Positions 9,453 to 18,424 of a DNA stretch of 64,000 bases are shown piece after piece. Both the position numbers and the translations under genes were made by a program. Source of the stretch: Candidatus Macondimonas diazotrophica (GTDB lineage Bacteria > Pseudomonadota > Gammaproteobacteria > UBA5335); assembly GCF_004684205.1 (NCBI RefSeq), contig NZ_SRIO01000004.1, positions 1 to 64,000 of the forward strand, written 5' to 3'. Under the pieces are notes generated by a model. That model had not been told where the DNA came from and searched no databases. It was given only the letters and a program-made list of their open reading frames with translations. Positions within the stretch are counted from its first letter, which is position 1, and every line of letters begins with the position of its first letter.

Positions 9453-11162
9453 TCAGTCGATGGTGACGCGATGGATTTCTTCGAGACCGGTGAGCCCTTC
9501 CTTGACTTTGTTCAAGCCGGCGCGGCGCAGGTCGATGACGCCTTCCTCGGCGGCCTGTTTGGCAATATCCAGTGAATTGCCGCCGTCCATGATGATGCGA
9601 CCGATGGCCGGGGACACCGGCAGAACCTGATAGATGCCGACTCGCCCCTTGTATCCATCGGTGCAGTGTTCACAACCTTTAGGCCCATAGATCACCAGTT
9701 CATCCAGTTCTTCCGGCAGGAAACCCAGCTGCAACAGGGCATCCCGCGGAACCTCCATCCGTGTCCGGCAATGACGGCACAATCGCCGCGCCAGCCGCTG
9801 GGCGATGATCAGGTGGACCGATGAGGCGATGTTGAACGGAGCCACGCCCATGTTGATGAGCCGTTCCAGGCTCTGCGGCGCGTCGTTGGTATGCAGGGTG
9901 GAAAGCACCATGTGGCCGGTCTGCGCAGCCTTGATGGCGATTTCCGCGGTTTCGAGATCGCGAATTTCCCCGACCATGATCACATCCGGGTCCTGACGCA
10001 GGAAAGCGCGCAGGGAATTGGCAAAGTCCAGACCGATGCGCGGGTTCACGTTGACCTGGTTAATGCCGGGCAGATTGATTTCGACGGGGTCTTCGGCCGT
10101 CGAGATATTGCGGTCGGTGGTGTTGAGGATGTTCAGACCCGTATAGAGGGTGACTGTTTTGCCGCTGCCGGTCGGGCCGGTAACCAGAATCATGCCTTGT
10201 GGTTTGGACAGGGTCTTGAGATAGATCGCCTTCTGATGCGGTTCGAAACCGAGGGAATCGATGCCGATCTGGGCGCTGGTGGCGTCCAGGATACGCAGCA
10301 CGATCTTCTCTCCCCAAAGGGTGGGGCAGGTGCTGACACGAAAATCGATGGCGCGCTGTTTGGATAGTTTCAGTTTGATGCGACCGTCCTGCGGGACGCG
10401 CCGTTCGGCGATATCCAGCCGCGCCATGACCTTGAGACGGGCAGCCAGGCGCATGCCGAGCGTCACCGGCGGGCGATTGATGTCGTACAGGATGCCGTCC
10501 TGACGCCGGCGAATGCGGTAGAACTGCTCGTATGGTTCGAAGTGGATGTCGGAGGCGCCCTTGTTGACGGCATCGAGCAGAATCTTGTTGATGAACCGCA
10601 CGACCGGCGCGTCGTCCACATCCGGTTCGGTGACGCTGGCTGCCGCGTCGCCGCCTTGGACATCGAGTTTTTCGAGATCGGCATCGGCCAGCGCGGTCAG
10701 GCGTGCATCATGGGCATCCAGGGCCTTGTCGAGCATCTCGAGCAGTTGCGTGTGCTCGCTGATGAGTCCCACGGCCTGCTTGCGGGTCGCAAAGGCGATG
10801 TCGTCCAGTGCCTGTTGGTTGGTCGGATCGCTCATGGCGACGTACAGGCGGTGGCCGCGCACAAAGATCGGCAAGACCTGATGCCGGCGCAACAGTTTTT
10901 CATCGACCAGGCGCATGGGCATGTTGCGCAGATCGAGCGCCGTGAGATCGATCACCGGCGTACCGAATTCCTCCGCCACCATCCGCGCCAGTTCGCGCTC
11001 ACCTACCAGTTTGTGTTCATAGAGATAGACCACCAAAGCCTGTCGGCTGGCGGCGGCCTCTTCCAGGGCACGCAGCGCTGCTTCGTCGGTGAGCAGACCC
11101 GATTGCACCAGGCGGCGTGCCAGACCGGACAGGCGAGAAGGGCTGAGGGAGCTAAGGGCCAT
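9453..11162 (-). CDS. pilB: Type IV pilus extension ATPase PilB
   Basis: 569 aa hexameric secretion ATPase that powers pilin polymerisation. It has an N-terminal GspE/MshEN-type domain (residues ~1-160), a linker, an N2 domain with the SDIHFEPYE motif (about 204-212), Walker A GPTGSGKT (329-336), an Asp box with EDPVE, Walker B VIMVGEIRD, and a C-terminal two-CxxC zinc site (CRHC and CEHC). It heads the pilB-pilC-pilD block. No pilA lies on either side; the upstream neighbour is rppH. Confidence 0.96.
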   Translation of the reverse strand: MALSSLSPSRLSGLARRLVQSGLLTDEAALRALEEAAASRQALVVYLYEHKLVGERELARMVAEEFGTPVIDLTALDLRNMPMRLVDEKLLRRHQVLPIFVRGHRLYVAMSDPTNQQALDDIAFATRKQAVGLISEHTQLLEMLDKALDAHDARLTALADADLEKLDVQGGDAAASVTEPDVDDAPVVRFINKILLDAVNKGASDIHFEPYEQFYRIRRRQDGILYDINRPPVTLGMRLAARLKVMARLDIAERRVPQDGRIKLKLSKQRAIDFRVSTCPTLWGEKIVLRILDATSAQIGIDSLGFEPHQKAIYLKTLSKPQGMILVTGPTGSGKTVTLYTGLNILNTTDRNISTAEDPVEINLPGINQVNVNPRIGLDFANSLRAFLRQDPDVIMVGEIRDLETAEIAIKAAQTGHMVLSTLHTNDAPQSLERLINMGVAPFNIASSVHLIIAQRLARRLCRHCRTRMEVPRDALLQLGFLPEELDELVIYGPKGCEHCTDGYKGRVGIYQVLPVSPAIGRIIMDGGNSLDIAKQAAEEGVIDLRRAGLNKVKEGLTGLEEIHRVTID

Positions 11163-11260
11163 GGGCCGTGTTTCCTCGATACATTAAGGGAGAGGCGCAG
11201 TATTGGGGAAACCGCACCATCATTCTTAATATCGTGAAACACCCGGGTCGGCTTGAGGGC

Positions 11261-11779
11261 TCAGGCCGGATTTCGGGGTCGGCGGGTACCGACGAAGCCG
11301 CCATTGGCGCCGGTGAGCAAAGGTTCGAGTTCCTGCAGGGCGCGGCGGTAGACGCGCCGCTTGAAGAAAACGACTTCATTGACTGGGTGCCAGTAGGGCA
11401 CCCAACGCCAATGATCGAATTCGGGTTTGGGTCCCAAATCCAGTCGGACACGATCTTCGGCGGCCGTGAGCCGCAACAGGAACCAGACCTGTTTCTGCCC
11501 GATGCAGCGCGGCCAGGCGTTGCGGCGGATGAAGCGCTTGGGCAGGTAGTAGCGCAACCAACCGCGCGTGCAGCCGAGTATCTGGACGTCTCCGGCGGTC
11601 AACCCGATCTCTTCGCGTAGTTCACGGAACAGCGCCTGTTCTGCGTTCTCTCCCGGATCGATGCCGCCCTGGGGGAACTGCCAAGCGTTCTGGCCGATGC
11701 GACGAGCCCACAGGAGTTCATGCTTGGCATTGGCCAGCATGATCCCCACATTGGGACGAAAGCCGTCGACATCGATCAC
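11261..11779 (-). CDS. rppH: RNA pyrophosphohydrolase
   Basis: 172 aa. It removes 5' pyrophosphate from primary transcripts and so starts RNase E-dependent decay. The GTG start at 11777-11779 gives the near-invariant [13 protein letters not shown]-terminus. The Nudix box runs from Gly38 to Leu60 (GGIDPGENA ... RELREEIGL). [18 protein letters not shown] and EFDHWRWV are also family hallmarks. It diverges from a HAD phosphatase gene with a 129-bp gap. Confidence 0.95.
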   Translation of the reverse strand: MIDVDGFRPNVGIMLANAKHELLWARRIGQNAWQFPQGGIDPGENAEQALFRELREEIGLTAGDVQILGCTRGWLRYYLPKRFIRRNAWPRCIGQKQVWFLLRLTAAEDRVRLDLGPKPEFDHWRWVPYWHPVNEVVFFKRRVYRRALQELEPLLTGANGGFVGTRRPRNPA

Positions 11780-11908
11780 AAGTGCACTCCGGTCTCAATT
11801 CGCTTGTGTAGTTTAGATAGCAGAAAACCTTACCAGTTTGAAGGGTTTCTCGACCAGCCGGGGCCGTTTGGGTATGCTTCGGCTCGCTTGAACAGGGGAG
11901 ATTGGCGC

Positions 11909-12589
11909 GTGACTTTGGCTCTTTTCGATCTGGACAACACCCTCTTGGCCGGTGACAGCGATCATCTGTGGGGAGACTATCTGGTCACGCTCGGCGTGGT
12001 GGACGGCACGCATTATCGTGCGCAGAACCAGCGCTTCTATGATGCCTATCGCGCCGGCACGCTCGACATCCATGAGTTTCTCGCCTTTGCGCTCAAGCCG
12101 CTTGCCGATCATCCGCGCGAACGGCTCGAAGCCTGGCGTGAGCGGTTCGTCGCCGAATTGATCGGTCCCATCGTGCTGCCTGCGGCGCAGGCCCTGGTGG
12201 ACCAGCACCGTCGACAGGGACACCGAACCGTGATCATCACTGCGACCAACCGCTTCGTCACCGAGCCGATTGCCCGCCTGTTCGGCGTCGACGCCCTGAT
12301 CGCCACCGACCCCGAAGAAGAGGCCGGTGCGTACACCGGTCGGGTGGCGGGCGTCCCATGCTATCGCGACGGTAAAGTGATCCGTCTGGCCGAGTGGCTG
12401 GCTGGAGCGCAGCCGGCCGAAACCTGGTTCTACAGTGATTCGCACAACGACCTGCCGTTGTTGGGACAGGTGGAACATCCGGTTGCGATCGATCCGGATC
12501 CGCTGCTGGAGGAACAGGCGCGCCAGCGCGGCTGGCCTGTCCTCACGCTACGCCGGGGCGAGCAGCCGGTGCCGCTGCCTCAGGACTGA
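11909..12589 (+). CDS. HAD superfamily IB phosphatase (SerB/histidinol-phosphatase-like)
   Basis: 226 aa from the GTG at 11909; AGGGGAG is upstream. Motif I is LFDLDNTLL (nucleophile Asp7, acid Asp9), motif II is IITATN and motif IV is FYSDSHNDLPLL, with a helical cap between I and II; this fits HAD subclass IB. Relatives beside rppH are found in pseudomonads. Some members of this group are annotated as histidinol-phosphatases and others as phosphoserine-phosphatase-like; the substrate cannot be told from sequence. The last 10 bp overlap the 3' end of the opposing IMPase-family gene. Confidence 0.8.
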   Translation: MTLALFDLDNTLLAGDSDHLWGDYLVTLGVVDGTHYRAQNQRFYDAYRAGTLDIHEFLAFALKPLADHPRERLEAWRERFVAELIGPIVLPAAQALVDQHRRQGHRTVIITATNRFVTEPIARLFGVDALIATDPEEEAGAYTGRVAGVPCYRDGKVIRLAEWLAGAQPAETWFYSDSHNDLPLLGQVEHPVAIDPDPLLEEQARQRGWPVLTLRRGEQPVPLPQD

Positions 12590-13347
12590 AGCAATTCGTT
12601 GACCGCGTGGCGCAGCCGGCCGTTGGTGGCCAGAAGCGAGCTGGTCTTGAGGTCCACCGGGTTGCCGTCGAGCTGGGTCACATCGCCGCCGGCTTCACGG
12701 ATGATCACGGTCAGTGCCGCGATGTCCAGGATATTGAGATCCGATTCGATCACCACGTCGATCTTGCCCGCCGCGAGGAGGTGGTAGTGGTAGAAGTCGC
12801 CATAGCCGCGTGTGCGGTTCACTGCCTGCACCAGCCGGCCGAGCCCGGCCCAGCCGTGCGAGGCGGCGAGCGTCTTGATGTTGCCGACCGACAGCGTTGC
12901 GGCCTCGAGGAGGCTGATGTCGCTGACCTGGATGCGTTCGCCATTGAGAAAGGCGCCGTGCCCGCGTTCGGCCCAGGCCATCTCGCCGAACAAGGGCGCA
13001 TTGGAGACGCCGAGCACCAGCTCTCCTTCGTGCATGAGGGCGATCTGGGTCGAAAAGAACGGGTAGCGGCGCACGAAGCTCTTGGTGCCGTCGATCGGGT
13101 CGATCAGCCATACCCACTCGGCGTCGGCGTTTTCCATGCCGCCTTCCTCGCCGTAGAACCCGTGATCCGGAAAGCGTTCCCGGATGATCAGGCGGATCGC
13201 CTCTTCACTTTCGACGTCGGCAGCGGTCACCGGCGTCTGATCGGCCTTGAGTTGAACCGCAAATTCCCCTTCGTAGTAGCGACGGATGATGGCCTCGGCG
13301 GCGCGGGCCGCGGCGATTGCCGTGTCCAACATTGGGCTGGTGGTCAT
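12580..13347 (-). CDS. hisN: Inositol-monophosphatase-family phosphatase, probable histidinol-phosphatase
   Basis: 255 aa, Mg2+/Li+-sensitive phosphatase fold. The metal site is complete: EE in FYGEEGG (67-68), DPIDGTKSF (83-91, Asp83 and Asp86) and the late Asp in LDIAALTVIIREAGG. The variant DPIDGTKSF followed by YPFFSTQIAL is typical of the HisN branch (histidinol phosphate to histidinol) rather than of SuhB. No other his gene lies in the window, so the assignment rests on motif similarity. Its stop overlaps the opposing HAD gene by 10 bp. Confidence 0.7.
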   Translation of the reverse strand: MTTSPMLDTAIAAARAAEAIIRRYYEGEFAVQLKADQTPVTAADVESEEAIRLIIRERFPDHGFYGEEGGMENADAEWVWLIDPIDGTKSFVRRYPFFSTQIALMHEGELVLGVSNAPLFGEMAWAERGHGAFLNGERIQVSDISLLEAATLSVGNIKTLAASHGWAGLGRLVQAVNRTRGYGDFYHYHLLAAGKIDVVIESDLNILDIAALTVIIREAGGDVTQLDGNPVDLKTSSLLATNGRLRHAVNELLQS

Positions 13348-13415
13348 GGTGGTGTCCTTGTCGAGTGTTCGGGAGCGCCGGATGCCGGCAGCCAGCGCAT
13401 TTATGATAGCGGCCC

Positions 13416-14393
13416 ATGCCTCGCTACGTCGCGGTCCTGATCAGTCTGGCTTGCGCTGCGGCAGCTGCGGTGCTGACCGGGCTGATGGTGGGCAGCTTGA
13501 ATCTGTCGCCCCAGCGGGTGCTGTTCGCCCTGGCGGGGCAGGGCGACCAACTGGCAGGGCAAATCGTCTGGTCTGTGCGCCTGCCGCGCGCCCTGGCGGC
13601 CTTCGCGGTCGGCGGTCTGCTGGCGGTAGCCGGGGCACTGATGCAGGTGATGTTGCGCAATCCCTTGGCGGATCCCTATGTACTGGGTGTTTCCGGCGGC
13701 GCTTCGGTGGCGGCGTTACTGGGCTTGATGGCGGGAATGGGGACGGCACAGATCGCCTTGCCGGCGTTCCTCGGTGCGCTCGGGTCCATTGCGCTGGTTT
13801 TCGGCCTGGCCCGTCAGGGCAGCGGCTGGAATCCGGCGCGACTGCTGTTGAGTGGGGTGGGACTGGCGGCCGGCTGGTGGGCCTTGATCCGCTTCTTGCT
13901 GGCGGTGGCGGATCCATTTCATCTGCCCGGAATGTTGTTCTGGCTGATGGGTGATTTGGGCGCTGTGGTACGGACTCCATGGTGGGCGCTGGCGGTACTG
14001 GCGATACTGGCCGGTCTGGCTCTCCCGCTGGGGCGCAGCCTCAACGTGCTGGCGCGGGGCAGCCTCCAGGCCCGATCCATGGGCGTGCCGGTGGGCCGAT
14101 TGCAACCGGCGATTCATATCGTGGCTGCGCTGGCGACCGCCTCGGCCGTGACCGTGGCGGGGAGCGTGGGTTTCGTGGGCTTGGTCATTCCCCATCTGCT
14201 GCGTCTGGCGATCGGCAATGATCAGCGGTTGTTGATTCCCGCGGCCGCGTTGGCCGGTGGCGGCTTTCTGGTGCTCGCCGATACGCTGGCGCGAACGATT
14301 CTGGCGCCTCAGCAGTTGCCGGTGGGGGTGGTAACGGCCTTCCTCGGTGTGCCGATGTTCCTGTATCTGTTGAACCGGCGCATTGCCCGATGA
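13416..14393 (+). CDS. FecCD/BtuC-family ABC transporter permease
   Basis: 325 aa, about nine to ten membrane helices. It has the hallmark start RLPRALAAFAVGGLLAVAG and the LRNPLADPYVLGVSGGA segment, plus the coupling-helix region GSVGFVGLVIPHLLR before the last helices. This family imports cobalamin, heme or ferric siderophores. It overlaps the ATPase gene by 4 nt (ATGA). No substrate-binding protein gene and no cobalamin riboswitch are nearby, so the ligand is undefined. It diverges from the hisN-like gene with a 68-bp gap. Confidence 0.88.
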   Translation: MPRYVAVLISLACAAAAAVLTGLMVGSLNLSPQRVLFALAGQGDQLAGQIVWSVRLPRALAAFAVGGLLAVAGALMQVMLRNPLADPYVLGVSGGASVAALLGLMAGMGTAQIALPAFLGALGSIALVFGLARQGSGWNPARLLLSGVGLAAGWWALIRFLLAVADPFHLPGMLFWLMGDLGAVVRTPWWALAVLAILAGLALPLGRSLNVLARGSLQARSMGVPVGRLQPAIHIVAALATASAVTVAGSVGFVGLVIPHLLRLAIGNDQRLLIPAAALAGGGFLVLADTLARTILAPQQLPVGVVTAFLGVPMFLYLLNRRIAR

Positions 14394-15157
14394 CGTGTTT
14401 GGCGGCGTCCCGTCTGGTCCTCGACCTTCCCCGAACGTCTTCCCTCCATTCGCTCGACTTCGCCCTGAAATCGGGCCACATGACCGCCGTCCTGGGCGCC
14501 AACGGCAGCGGCAAGACCACTTTGCTTCATACGCTGGCGGGTTTGCGTGCTCCGCGTAGCGGGTCGGTGATGCTCGATGGGCGTCCGGTCGGTGCCTGGT
14601 CGGCGCGCGCGCGTGCGCGGCGATTGGGTTTGCTGTTTCAGGATGATGTCGAGCCGTTTCCAGCGACGGTCGAAGAGGCGGTCTGCGCGGGCCGGTTTGC
14701 GCATCAATCCCTATGGCGCAGCCTATCTGGCGCGGATCGGCAGGCGATTGGCTCGGCGCTGGCCGTCATGCAGCTCGCTGACTTCGCTACGCGTGCGCTC
14801 GATACCCTCTCGGGCGGAGAACGCCGCCGGGTCGCGCTGGCCACGTTGTTGACGCAGGACCCGCAGGTGATGCTGCTCGATGAGCCCGTGAACCATCTGG
14901 ACTGGCATCACCAGATCCTGGTCATGGATCACCTGGCGAGCCTGGTTCGCGAGGCGGGTAAAACGGTCCTCGTCAGCCTGCACGATCCCAATCTGGCGGC
15001 CCGGTATTGCGCGCAGGTACTCCTGTTGGGGCACGACGGCACCGCTCTGTGGGGCCAGTCCGCCGAACTGCTCACCGCCGAGCGGCTCGGCTGGCTGTAT
15101 CGACATCCCTTCGCCTGTGTGCAGCAGGACGGCGTGCGCGCGTTCCTGCCGAAGTAG
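14390..15157 (+). CDS. BtuD/FecE-like ABC transporter ATP-binding protein
   Basis: 255 aa. Walker A GANGSGKT is at residues 36-43, followed by the Q-loop in LLFQDD, signature LSGGERRRVALA, Walker B VMLLDEP and switch His in VSLHDPN. Coupled by a 4-nt overlap to the FecCD-type permease, it forms the energising half of a cobalamin- or siderophore-type importer. It converges on pgi with a 49-bp gap. Substrate unknown. Confidence 0.88.
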   Translation: MTCLAASRLVLDLPRTSSLHSLDFALKSGHMTAVLGANGSGKTTLLHTLAGLRAPRSGSVMLDGRPVGAWSARARARRLGLLFQDDVEPFPATVEEAVCAGRFAHQSLWRSLSGADRQAIGSALAVMQLADFATRALDTLSGGERRRVALATLLTQDPQVMLLDEPVNHLDWHHQILVMDHLASLVREAGKTVLVSLHDPNLAARYCAQVLLLGHDGTALWGQSAELLTAERLGWLYRHPFACVQQDGVRAFLPK

Positions 15158-15206
15158 CGGCGACTGCGGCGGGGAGATTATGGTCGCTGCGGGTCGGCCG
15201 GAATAT

Positions 15207-16853
15207 TCAGTCGGTGGGAGCCAGGCAGGTGGTGAGCAAGGCGGCGGACCATGGATCATGGCTGGCGCCGATCTGGCCGCTCTCCAGCTCGCCGATCACG
15301 GTCTGGGCCATGATCTTGCCCAGTTCGACGCCCCATTGATCGAAGGAATTGATGCCCCAGATGGCGCCTTGGGTGAAAATACGGTGCTCATACAGTGCGA
15401 TGAGGCTGCCAAGGGCTTCCGGAGTCAGCGCGTCGAGCAGGATCGTCGTGCTTGGCTGATTGCCGGGAAAGACATTGTGTGGGGTCAAGGCGTCGATGCG
15501 AGACTCGTCCAGCCCACGAGCGGCCAAAGCGGCGCGGGTTTCGGCCTCGGTGCGTCCGTGCATCAGCGCTTCGCTCTGGGCCAGCATATTGGCGATCAGT
15601 GCACGGTGATGGCGGGTATGGGGATGGTGCGGTCGAATGCAGCCGATGAAATCGGCGGGAATCAGGTGCGTGCCTTGGTGCATGAGCTGGAAAAAGGCGT
15701 GCTGGCCGTTGGTGCCCGGTGCGCCCCACACGATGGGGCCGGTGGCCCAGGTGACGGCCTGACCGTCCCGTGTGACCCGTTTGCCGTTGCTTTCCATGTC
15801 GGCCTGTTGCAGGTAGCTGGGCAGGCTGCGCAGGCGATCGTCATACGGCAGGACGGCCTGGCTCGCTGCGCCCAGGAAATCGGCATACCAGACGCCCAGC
15901 AGGCCCAGCCGCAGTGGCAGGTTGTCGATCATGGGGGCGTGGCGGAAATGCTCGTCCATCAGCCGTGCGCCGGCCAGCATCGATTCGAACCCGTCCATGC
16001 CGATCGCAATGGCGATGGCCAGGCCGGTGGCTGACCAGAGCGAGTAGCGGCCGCCGACCCAGTCCCAGATGGGAAACCGGTGTTCCTCCGGAATGCCGAA
16101 GGCCGACAGTGCCGCCTGGTTGGCCGAGACGGCCAGGAAATGCCGGCTCATCACGGCATCGAGCGGCAGGCCGGACTGTTGCAGCCAGTGCTTGGCGGTA
16201 TCGGCGTTTGCTTTGGTTTCCAGCGTGCCGAAGCTCTTGGAATTGACGATGAAGAGGGTGCGGCGCGGATCCAGCGGCGCCAGCACACGGCTGATCTGTG
16301 CGCCGTCGATATTGGAGACGAAATGCACACGCGGCGTGTCGGTCAGGTAGGGTTGCAGCGCTTCGCAGGCCATGAACGGACCGAGATCGGAGCCACCGAT
16401 GCCGATGTTGACGACATCGGTGACCGGCTCGCCGGCGGCGCCCAGCCAGGCACCGGCACGAAGCGTCTCACAGGCTTGGCGCATACGGGCCCGCGTCGCC
16501 ATGATCTGGGGCATCACATCCTCGCCATCGACGCGAAAGACGCTGTGGGCATCCCCGCGCAACGCCATGTGCAGTACCGCGCGTTGCTCGGTGGTGTTGA
16601 TGCGCGCGCCGGCAAACAGTCGGGCGATCTGCGCGGGCACGTCAGTCTGTTCGGCGAGAGCGAACAGGTGATGGAAGGTGTCTTCGGTGGCGCGGTGTTT
16701 GGTGTAGTCGACTTCGAGGTGACCCACGCGCGTCCGCCAGCGGTCTGCGCGCCCGGGATCGTCTGTGCACAACGCGCGCAGATGGCGATTCTTCATCTGA
16801 TCGCGGTGGGTTTCGAGTGCTTTCCAGGCAGGCAGTTGGTCGACGGGGGTCAC
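15207..16853 (-). CDS. pgi: Glucose-6-phosphate isomerase
   Basis: 548 aa from the GTG at 16853, chosen because GAGGAG lies 6 nt upstream and the length matches enterobacterial Pgi (549 aa); an ATG 30 nt earlier has no ribosome binding site. It interconverts glucose-6-P and fructose-6-P. Visible motifs are NIGIGGSDLGP, the signature around FPIWDWVGGRYSLWSATG, the catalytic His region GTHLIPADFIG and the C-terminal lysine in SFDQWGVELGK. It is separated from panD by a strong terminator hairpin. Confidence 0.96.
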   Translation of the reverse strand: MTPVDQLPAWKALETHRDQMKNRHLRALCTDDPGRADRWRTRVGHLEVDYTKHRATEDTFHHLFALAEQTDVPAQIARLFAGARINTTEQRAVLHMALRGDAHSVFRVDGEDVMPQIMATRARMRQACETLRAGAWLGAAGEPVTDVVNIGIGGSDLGPFMACEALQPYLTDTPRVHFVSNIDGAQISRVLAPLDPRRTLFIVNSKSFGTLETKANADTAKHWLQQSGLPLDAVMSRHFLAVSANQAALSAFGIPEEHRFPIWDWVGGRYSLWSATGLAIAIAIGMDGFESMLAGARLMDEHFRHAPMIDNLPLRLGLLGVWYADFLGAASQAVLPYDDRLRSLPSYLQQADMESNGKRVTRDGQAVTWATGPIVWGAPGTNGQHAFFQLMHQGTHLIPADFIGCIRPHHPHTRHHRALIANMLAQSEALMHGRTEAETRAALAARGLDESRIDALTPHNVFPGNQPSTTILLDALTPEALGSLIALYEHRIFTQGAIWGINSFDQWGVELGKIMAQTVIGELESGQIGASHDPWSAALLTTCLAPTD

Positions 16854-16917
16854 GACGCGCTCCTCGGAAAAAGGGGGGACCATGAGGATTGCACAGCTGG
16901 GCGTGTCGAATAAAGCA

Positions 16918-16950
16918 AAGCCCCCGTATCCGGACGGGATACGGGGGCTT
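16918..16950. terminator. Strong intrinsic terminator between panD and pgi
   Basis: A perfect 14-bp stem (AAGCCCCCGTATCC at 16918-16931 with GGATACGGGGGCTT at 16937-16950) has a 5-nt loop. On the minus strand it is followed by TTGCTTTATT, which fits termination of panD transcription ahead of pgi. On the plus strand the tail is TCACG then A-rich, so minus is the likely direction. Confidence 0.8.
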
Positions 16951-16988
16951 CACGAAAAAAACACTCAAGAACTCGAGCGGGCTTCCGA

Positions 16989-17375
16989 TCAGGCAGTAGC
17001 GAGCTGCACCGGAATGGTATTGCGGGTATGGGTCACGAAATTCTGTTCATCCAGATACACCAGCTTGGGCTTGAAGCGGGCGGCTTCCGTAGCCTCGAGG
17101 CCGACGTAGGCGCAGATGATGATGCAGTCGCCCACATTCGCCTTGTGGGCAGCGGCGCCGTTCACCGAAATGATGCGCGATCCTTCCTCGGCCCGAATGG
17201 CATAGGTGGTGAAGCGCTCACCATTGGTGACGTTATAGATCTGGATCTGTTCGTAATCCAAGATGCCCGCTGCATCCAACAGACGGCCATCGATCGCGCA
17301 GGAGCCTTCATACTCGAGCTCGGCGTGAGTGACGCGCGCGCGGTGTAGTTTGGCTTTGAGCAAGGTCAAGTGCAT
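16989..17375 (-). CDS. panD: Aspartate 1-decarboxylase
   Basis: 128 aa. This pyruvoyl enzyme makes beta-alanine from aspartate for pantothenate. The self-cleavage site Gly24-Ser25 is present in EYEGSC, with the conserved Lys9 and the [14 protein letters not shown] segment. The ATG at 17375 was selected because it gives the canonical [14 protein letters not shown]-terminus, with GATGGGTGA upstream. It lies 178 bp after panC on the same strand, a gap large enough for its own promoter, and ends before a strong terminator. Confidence 0.96.
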   Translation of the reverse strand: MHLTLLKAKLHRARVTHAELEYEGSCAIDGRLLDAAGILDYEQIQIYNVTNGERFTTYAIRAEEGSRIISVNGAAAHKANVGDCIIICAYVGLEATEAARFKPKLVYLDEQNFVTHTRNTIPVQLATA

Positions 17376-17553
17376 ATCACCCATCTCGGCAGTGATGTGG
17401 ATACGGAACGATCCATGGCCCTCGAGCGCAGCCGGCATCCCTGGCGACTCGCTCCCCAATTGCGTCAAACGACGGTATTCGACGTGAATTCAGAAATCCG
17501 GGCTGCCAATCGCGCGGCAACCCAAACCTGTCCCCGGCAAGGGGTGAGATTCA

Positions 17554-18411
17554 TCATTCTGAGATGTTTACCTCAATATTGTCAATAAGCCTTGTTGATC
17601 CAACTTTGGCGGCCACCGCTACGACCAGCCGCTTTTCCCCGCCCTCCGGGGCTTTCAGATCATCAGCTCGAACGATGCGGACGTATTCCACGGCGAATCC
17701 GGCGTCGGTCAACCGCATGCCGGCCCGCGCTTCCAGCGCTGGATAGTCACGCTCGCCGGCGATCAGCTTCTCGGCGGTATCCGACAGGATCGCATGGATG
17801 GTCGGGGCCAGGGCGCGCTGCGGTGGATCCAGATACTGGTTGCGCGAACTGAGTGCCAATCCATCGGCTTCGCGTTGGGTTTCCACACCCACGATGCGGA
17901 TCGGCATCGCCAGTTCACGCACCATCGTGCGAAGGATGGCCAGCTGTTGGTAGTCTTTCTGCCCAAAGATCGCCACGTCTGGCTGAACCAGATTGAAGAG
18001 CTTGGTCACAACGGTGGCCACCCCGCTGAAATGGCCAGGCCGGGAGGCACCGCACAAGCCTTCGGTCAATGGACCGCTCACCTCCACGCGTACGGCGCCG
18101 GGTGCGCCCGCCGGGTACATCACGGCCACCGGCGGGAGAAACACCAGATCGGCACCGCGTTCGGCCAGCGCGGCGCAATCAGCCTCGGGGGTGCGTGGAT
18201 ACACCTCAAAATCCTCGCCCGGTCCGAACTGGGTGGGGTTGACGAAAATGCTGACGACGACCCGCTGTGCCAATCCGCGCGCGCGGTCGACCAGGGCCAG
18301 GTGTCCGGCATGCAGGTTGCCCATGGTCGGCACCAGCGCGATGCGTTGCCCGGCCTGCCGCCAACGCGTGATCCGCTGACGCAGTGCTTCGGCCGTTTCG
18401 ACGCGTTCCAT
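17554..18411 (-). CDS. panC: Pantothenate synthetase
   Basis: 285 aa. It ligates pantoate and beta-alanine with ATP. The nucleotide-binding HIGH-type motif is in PTMGNLHAGHLAL and the KMSKS-like motif in LALSSRNQYL. VSIFVNPTQFGPGEDF and IFGQKDYQQL are also diagnostic. The start at 18411 (MERVETAEAL) is 13 bp after the panB stop. panB, panC and panD all point the same way. Confidence 0.96.
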   Translation of the reverse strand: MERVETAEALRQRITRWRQAGQRIALVPTMGNLHAGHLALVDRARGLAQRVVVSIFVNPTQFGPGEDFEVYPRTPEADCAALAERGADLVFLPPVAVMYPAGAPGAVRVEVSGPLTEGLCGASRPGHFSGVATVVTKLFNLVQPDVAIFGQKDYQQLAILRTMVRELAMPIRIVGVETQREADGLALSSRNQYLDPPQRALAPTIHAILSDTAEKLIAGERDYPALEARAGMRLTDAGFAVEYVRIVRADDLKAPEGGEKRLVVAVAAKVGSTRLIDNIEVNISE

Positions 18412-18424
18412 GTCCGCCTCTCCG

